Assembly (NCBI RefSeq): GCF_003344535.1
Contig: NZ_QPKS01000009.1
Location: 62,001-126,000 of the forward strand
Length of the DNA stretch: 64,000 bases
DNA from: Exiguobacterium flavidum
GTDB taxonomy: Bacteria; Bacillota; Bacilli; Exiguobacteriales; Exiguobacteriaceae
Direction: 5' to 3'
Part shown: one piece after another, positions 61,867-64,000 of the stretch
How positions within the stretch are numbered: the stretch's first letter is position 1
Layout of the letters: every line of letters begins with the position of its first letter
Translations under genes and position numbers: made by a program
The notes under the pieces: generated by a model
What the model saw: only the letters and a program-made list of their open reading frames with translations
The model's database searches: none
What the model was told of the DNA's origin: nothing

Positions 61867-61895
61867 ATCTTATCGTGCTGGAAATCCAATGTCAA
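61867..61895 (-). promoter_or_regulatory. Sigma-A promoter of the trp operon
   Basis: On the minus strand TTGACA (61890-61895), a 17-nt spacer and TAAGAT (61867-61872); predicted start near 61860. It lies 32-60 bp after the bkd E2 stop. Confidence 0.85.
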
Positions 61896-61926
61896 TCGTT
61901 TTGTCGAAATTTTTCGTCAAGTACGT

Positions 61927-63195
61927 TCAGTAGAGCGAGACTTGGTTCGAATCGATCGATTCGAGCGATTGCTTGACCGTCTGAAGGAACTGCCCGGCGA
62001 CGAGCCCGTCGAGGACGCGATGGTCGATCGACATGCACAGGTTGACCATGTCTCGCGCAGCAAACATCCCGTTGACCCAGACAGGCCGCTTGACGATCGA
62101 TTCGACAGAGAGGATCGCTGCTTGCGGGAAGTTGAGGATCGGCGCGGATTGGATCGACCCGAACGAGCCCGTGTTGTTGACGGTGAACGTGCCCCCCTGC
62201 ATGTCCTTCGACGTCAGGCGGCCGGCTTGCGCCCGCTTACCGTAGTCGTCGATGGTCCGGGCGAGACCCTTGATGCTGAGCTCATCCGCATTCTCGATGA
62301 CAGGCACGAACAGCGCGTCCTGGGTCGCGACGGCAAGCGACAGGTTGATCGCCTTTTTCTGGATGATTTTATCCCCTGCCCACTGCGAGTTCATGATCGG
62401 ATATTTCTTCAGTCCCTCGACGATCGCCTTCATGAAGAAAGGCAGGAACGTCAATTTGACGCCTTCCTGGTTATAGAACGCATCCTTGTGACGGTTGCGC
62501 GCCTCGACGAGGTTCGTCACGTCGACTTCGATCATCATCCAGGCATGAGGCGCCTCGTGCTTCGAGCGGACCATGTTCTGTGCGATCGCCTGACGGACAC
62601 CCGCCGTCGGGATCTCGATGTCGCCTTGCTGCGTTTCGATTGCCGGGCTTTGAGGACGCGGTTCGTCTTTCGTCGTCACAGGAGCAGGAATGTTCTGTGC
62701 CGCGGCCTGCGACTTTTCTGCCGGCATCTCCTTCTCAGCCGGCACCCCGATCTCGATCGCGCGCAGGACATCCTTACGCGTGATGCGTCCGCCCGTACCT
62801 GTGCCGTCGAGGCGTTCGAGGTCGATCCCGTGTTCTGCCGAAAGTTTCAGAACGGCCGGAGAATAACGTTTCTTCATCGATTGATCCGGTACTTCGACGT
62901 GCGTCTCTTGTTTCGGTTCGATCGTCTCGGTCGCCGCGACTTCGATAGCTCCGCCTTCAACCTTGAGCGTGACGATCGCCTCCCCAACCGACAGCGTGTC
63001 GCCCTCCTCGGCAAGGAGAGATTCGATCACTCCGTCGAACGACGACGGCACTTCCGCCGTCACCTTGTCGGTGATGACTTCCGCGATCGGGTCATATTTC
63101 TTGACGGTATCGCCCGGCTTGACGAGCCATAGCGAGATCGTCCCTTCCGTTACGCTTTCGCCGAGCTGCGGCATCGTTAGCGTCTCTAGTTTCAT
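61927..63195 (-). CDS. bfmBB: Dihydrolipoamide acyltransferase (E2) of branched-chain 2-oxoacid dehydrogenase
   Basis: 422 residues. Lipoyl domain with the modified Lys in VITDKVTAEVPS (about 40-51), an Ala/Pro/Glu-rich linker, a peripheral-subunit-binding domain (about 118-152) and the acyltransferase domain with HRVLDG near 392-397. TDK instead of SDK in the lipoyl loop fits the branched-chain rather than the pyruvate enzyme. It lies 12 bp after E1-beta. ATG at 63195 with AGGGGGACTCTTC upstream. Confidence 0.88.
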   Translation of the reverse strand: MKLETLTMPQLGESVTEGTISLWLVKPGDTVKKYDPIAEVITDKVTAEVPSSFDGVIESLLAEEGDTLSVGEAIVTLKVEGGAIEVAATETIEPKQETHVEVPDQSMKKRYSPAVLKLSAEHGIDLERLDGTGTGGRITRKDVLRAIEIGVPAEKEMPAEKSQAAAQNIPAPVTTKDEPRPQSPAIETQQGDIEIPTAGVRQAIAQNMVRSKHEAPHAWMMIEVDVTNLVEARNRHKDAFYNQEGVKLTFLPFFMKAIVEGLKKYPIMNSQWAGDKIIQKKAINLSLAVATQDALFVPVIENADELSIKGLARTIDDYGKRAQAGRLTSKDMQGGTFTVNNTGSFGSIQSAPILNFPQAAILSVESIVKRPVWVNGMFAARDMVNLCMSIDHRVLDGLVAGQFLQTVKQSLESIDSNQVSLY

Positions 63196-63207
63196 GAAGA
63201 GTCCCCC

Positions 63208-64000
63208 TCAATACGCAGCGAGCGTGCGCAGCTTTTCTTCGATTTTCTCGCTCGACACCATGAAGAACTTCTCCATCGTCGGCGCATATGGCATGGATGG
63301 AACGTCCGGTCCGCAAAGTCGTTCGATCGGTGCATCGAGGTCGAACAACGCTTCTTCCGCGATGATCGCCGACACTTCGCTCATGACGCTTCCTTCCTTA
63401 TTGTCTTCCGTGACGAGCAATACTTTCCCCGTCTTCTTCGCTGCTTCGACGACTGCGCTCTTATCGATCGGATAGACCGTACGAAGGTCGAGGACATGGA
63501 CGCTGACACCTTCCTTCTCGAGCCGGCTTGCTGCATCAAGTGCCATCTGGACACAAAGCCCATACGTGATGACTGTGACATCTTCGCCTTCACGTTTGAC
63601 GTCTGCCTTTCCGATTTCGACCGTGTAGTCGCCGTCCGGTACTTCTCCTTTGAGGAGGCGATACCCGCGCTTGTGTTCGAAGAATAGGACCGGGTCATTC
63701 GAACGGATTGCCGCCTTAAGCAGACCTTTCGCGTCGTATGGATTCGACGGGATGACGATCTTCAATCCCGGTGTCGAATTGAACATCGCCTCGACGGACT
63801 GGGAATGGTAAAGCGCTCCGTGGATTCCGCCGCCAAACGGCGCGCGGATGACGATCGGACACGTCCAGTCGTTGTTCGAGCGGTAGCGGATCTTTGCGGC
63901 CTCACTGACGATTTGGTTGACGGCCGGCATGATGAAGTCCGCGAATTGCATCTCTGCGATCGGTCGCATGCCGTACATGGCTGCCCCGATCCCGACGCCT
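63208..64000 (-). CDS. bfmBAB: 2-oxoisovalerate dehydrogenase E1 beta subunit, partial
   Basis: C-terminal 263 codons are visible; the start lies beyond the window. The PP/transketolase C-like fold shows MQFADFIMPAVNQIVSEAAK, RAPFGGGIHGALYHSQS and VLFFEHKRGYR, typical of E1-beta. The stop is at 63208. It pairs with E1-alpha (presumably upstream) and the E2 gene. The complex makes branched-chain acyl-CoA primers for branched fatty acids. Confidence 0.9.
   Translation of the reverse strand, partial: GVGIGAAMYGMRPIAEMQFADFIMPAVNQIVSEAAKIRYRSNNDWTCPIVIRAPFGGGIHGALYHSQSVEAMFNSTPGLKIVIPSNPYDAKGLLKAAIRSNDPVLFFEHKRGYRLLKGEVPDGDYTVEIGKADVKREGEDVTVITYGLCVQMALDAASRLEKEGVSVHVLDLRTVYPIDKSAVVEAAKKTGKVLLVTEDNKEGSVMSEVSAIIAEEALFDLDAPIERLCGPDVPSMPYAPTMEKFFMVSSEKIEEKLRTLAAY

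Overview
The window reads as chromosome of a Gram-positive bacterium of the class Bacilli. The signs are strong AGGAGG-type ribosome binding sites, frequent TTG/GTG starts, T-box leaders, a CcpA-like cre site, a FadR-like box, Bacillus-type families (Spo0M, YpuA-like DUF1002, bacilliredoxin, YqjA/YqjE-like proteins) and fairly high GC for the class. Exiguobacterium or a close relative is my best guess from gene content and GC; this is inference. No rRNA, tRNA, CRISPR array, prophage or insertion sequence was seen. Genes are dense and mostly in short, tightly coupled operons.

Positions 1-6.9 kb: a sulfide/thiol-redox region. On the minus strand lie a CstB/ETHE1-like metallo-beta-lactamase-fold protein (cut by the window edge), a DUF1641 protein and a type II sulfide:quinone oxidoreductase. 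Divergent on the plus strand are CcdA, an OmpR-type response regulator, a histidine kinase with a degenerate ATP-binding box, an OsmC protein, an unknown membrane protein and a ResA/TlpA thioredoxin. The shared intergenic region holds a 16-bp GC-rich inverted repeat inside a sigma-A-like promoter plus a near-perfect cre.

6.9-22.8 kb: a topoisomerase III operon with small unknown genes, an EamA exporter, a large FtsX/MacB-type ABC exporter, a PgsA-like phosphatidyltransferase, a DHA2 drug exporter, an SDR enzyme, and a nosDLYF-like copper-maturation operon without nosZ.

22.9-34.2 kb: ribonuclease Z heads an operon with an ECF vitamin transporter (DUF4430 lipoprotein, EcfT, a tandem ATPase whose first domain has lost Walker A, and an S component). 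Then come a YqjE-like peptidase, a tiny Prli42-like membrane peptide, a YqjA-like FUSC protein, a glucosaminidase, PpaC, FadH behind a FadR-like box, and a ZIP transporter.

34.2-45.7 kb: an ABC-2 exporter pair, an HD hydrolase, a GNAT acetyltransferase, an ArtPQM-like amino-acid ABC transporter, a bacilliredoxin, a methyltransferase, Spo0M, DUF2200, PH-domain, PAS-GGDEF and DUF1002 proteins.

45.7-54.9 kb: an ABC-F protein preceded by a promoter, a 26-codon leader ORF with an excellent ribosome binding site, and an intrinsic terminator, which is the arrangement expected for antibiotic-sensing attenuation. Then a lipid kinase, a secreted M23 peptidase, a chemoreceptor, a MecA-like class B PBP, a GNAT enzyme and Hsp20.

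55-64 kb: a complete seven-gene trp operon (trpEGDCFBA) with overlapping junctions, driven by a consensus promoter and TWO tandem T-box elements, each with a UGG (Trp) specifier and its own terminator. The window ends in branched-chain 2-oxoacid dehydrogenase genes (E2 and partial E1-beta).
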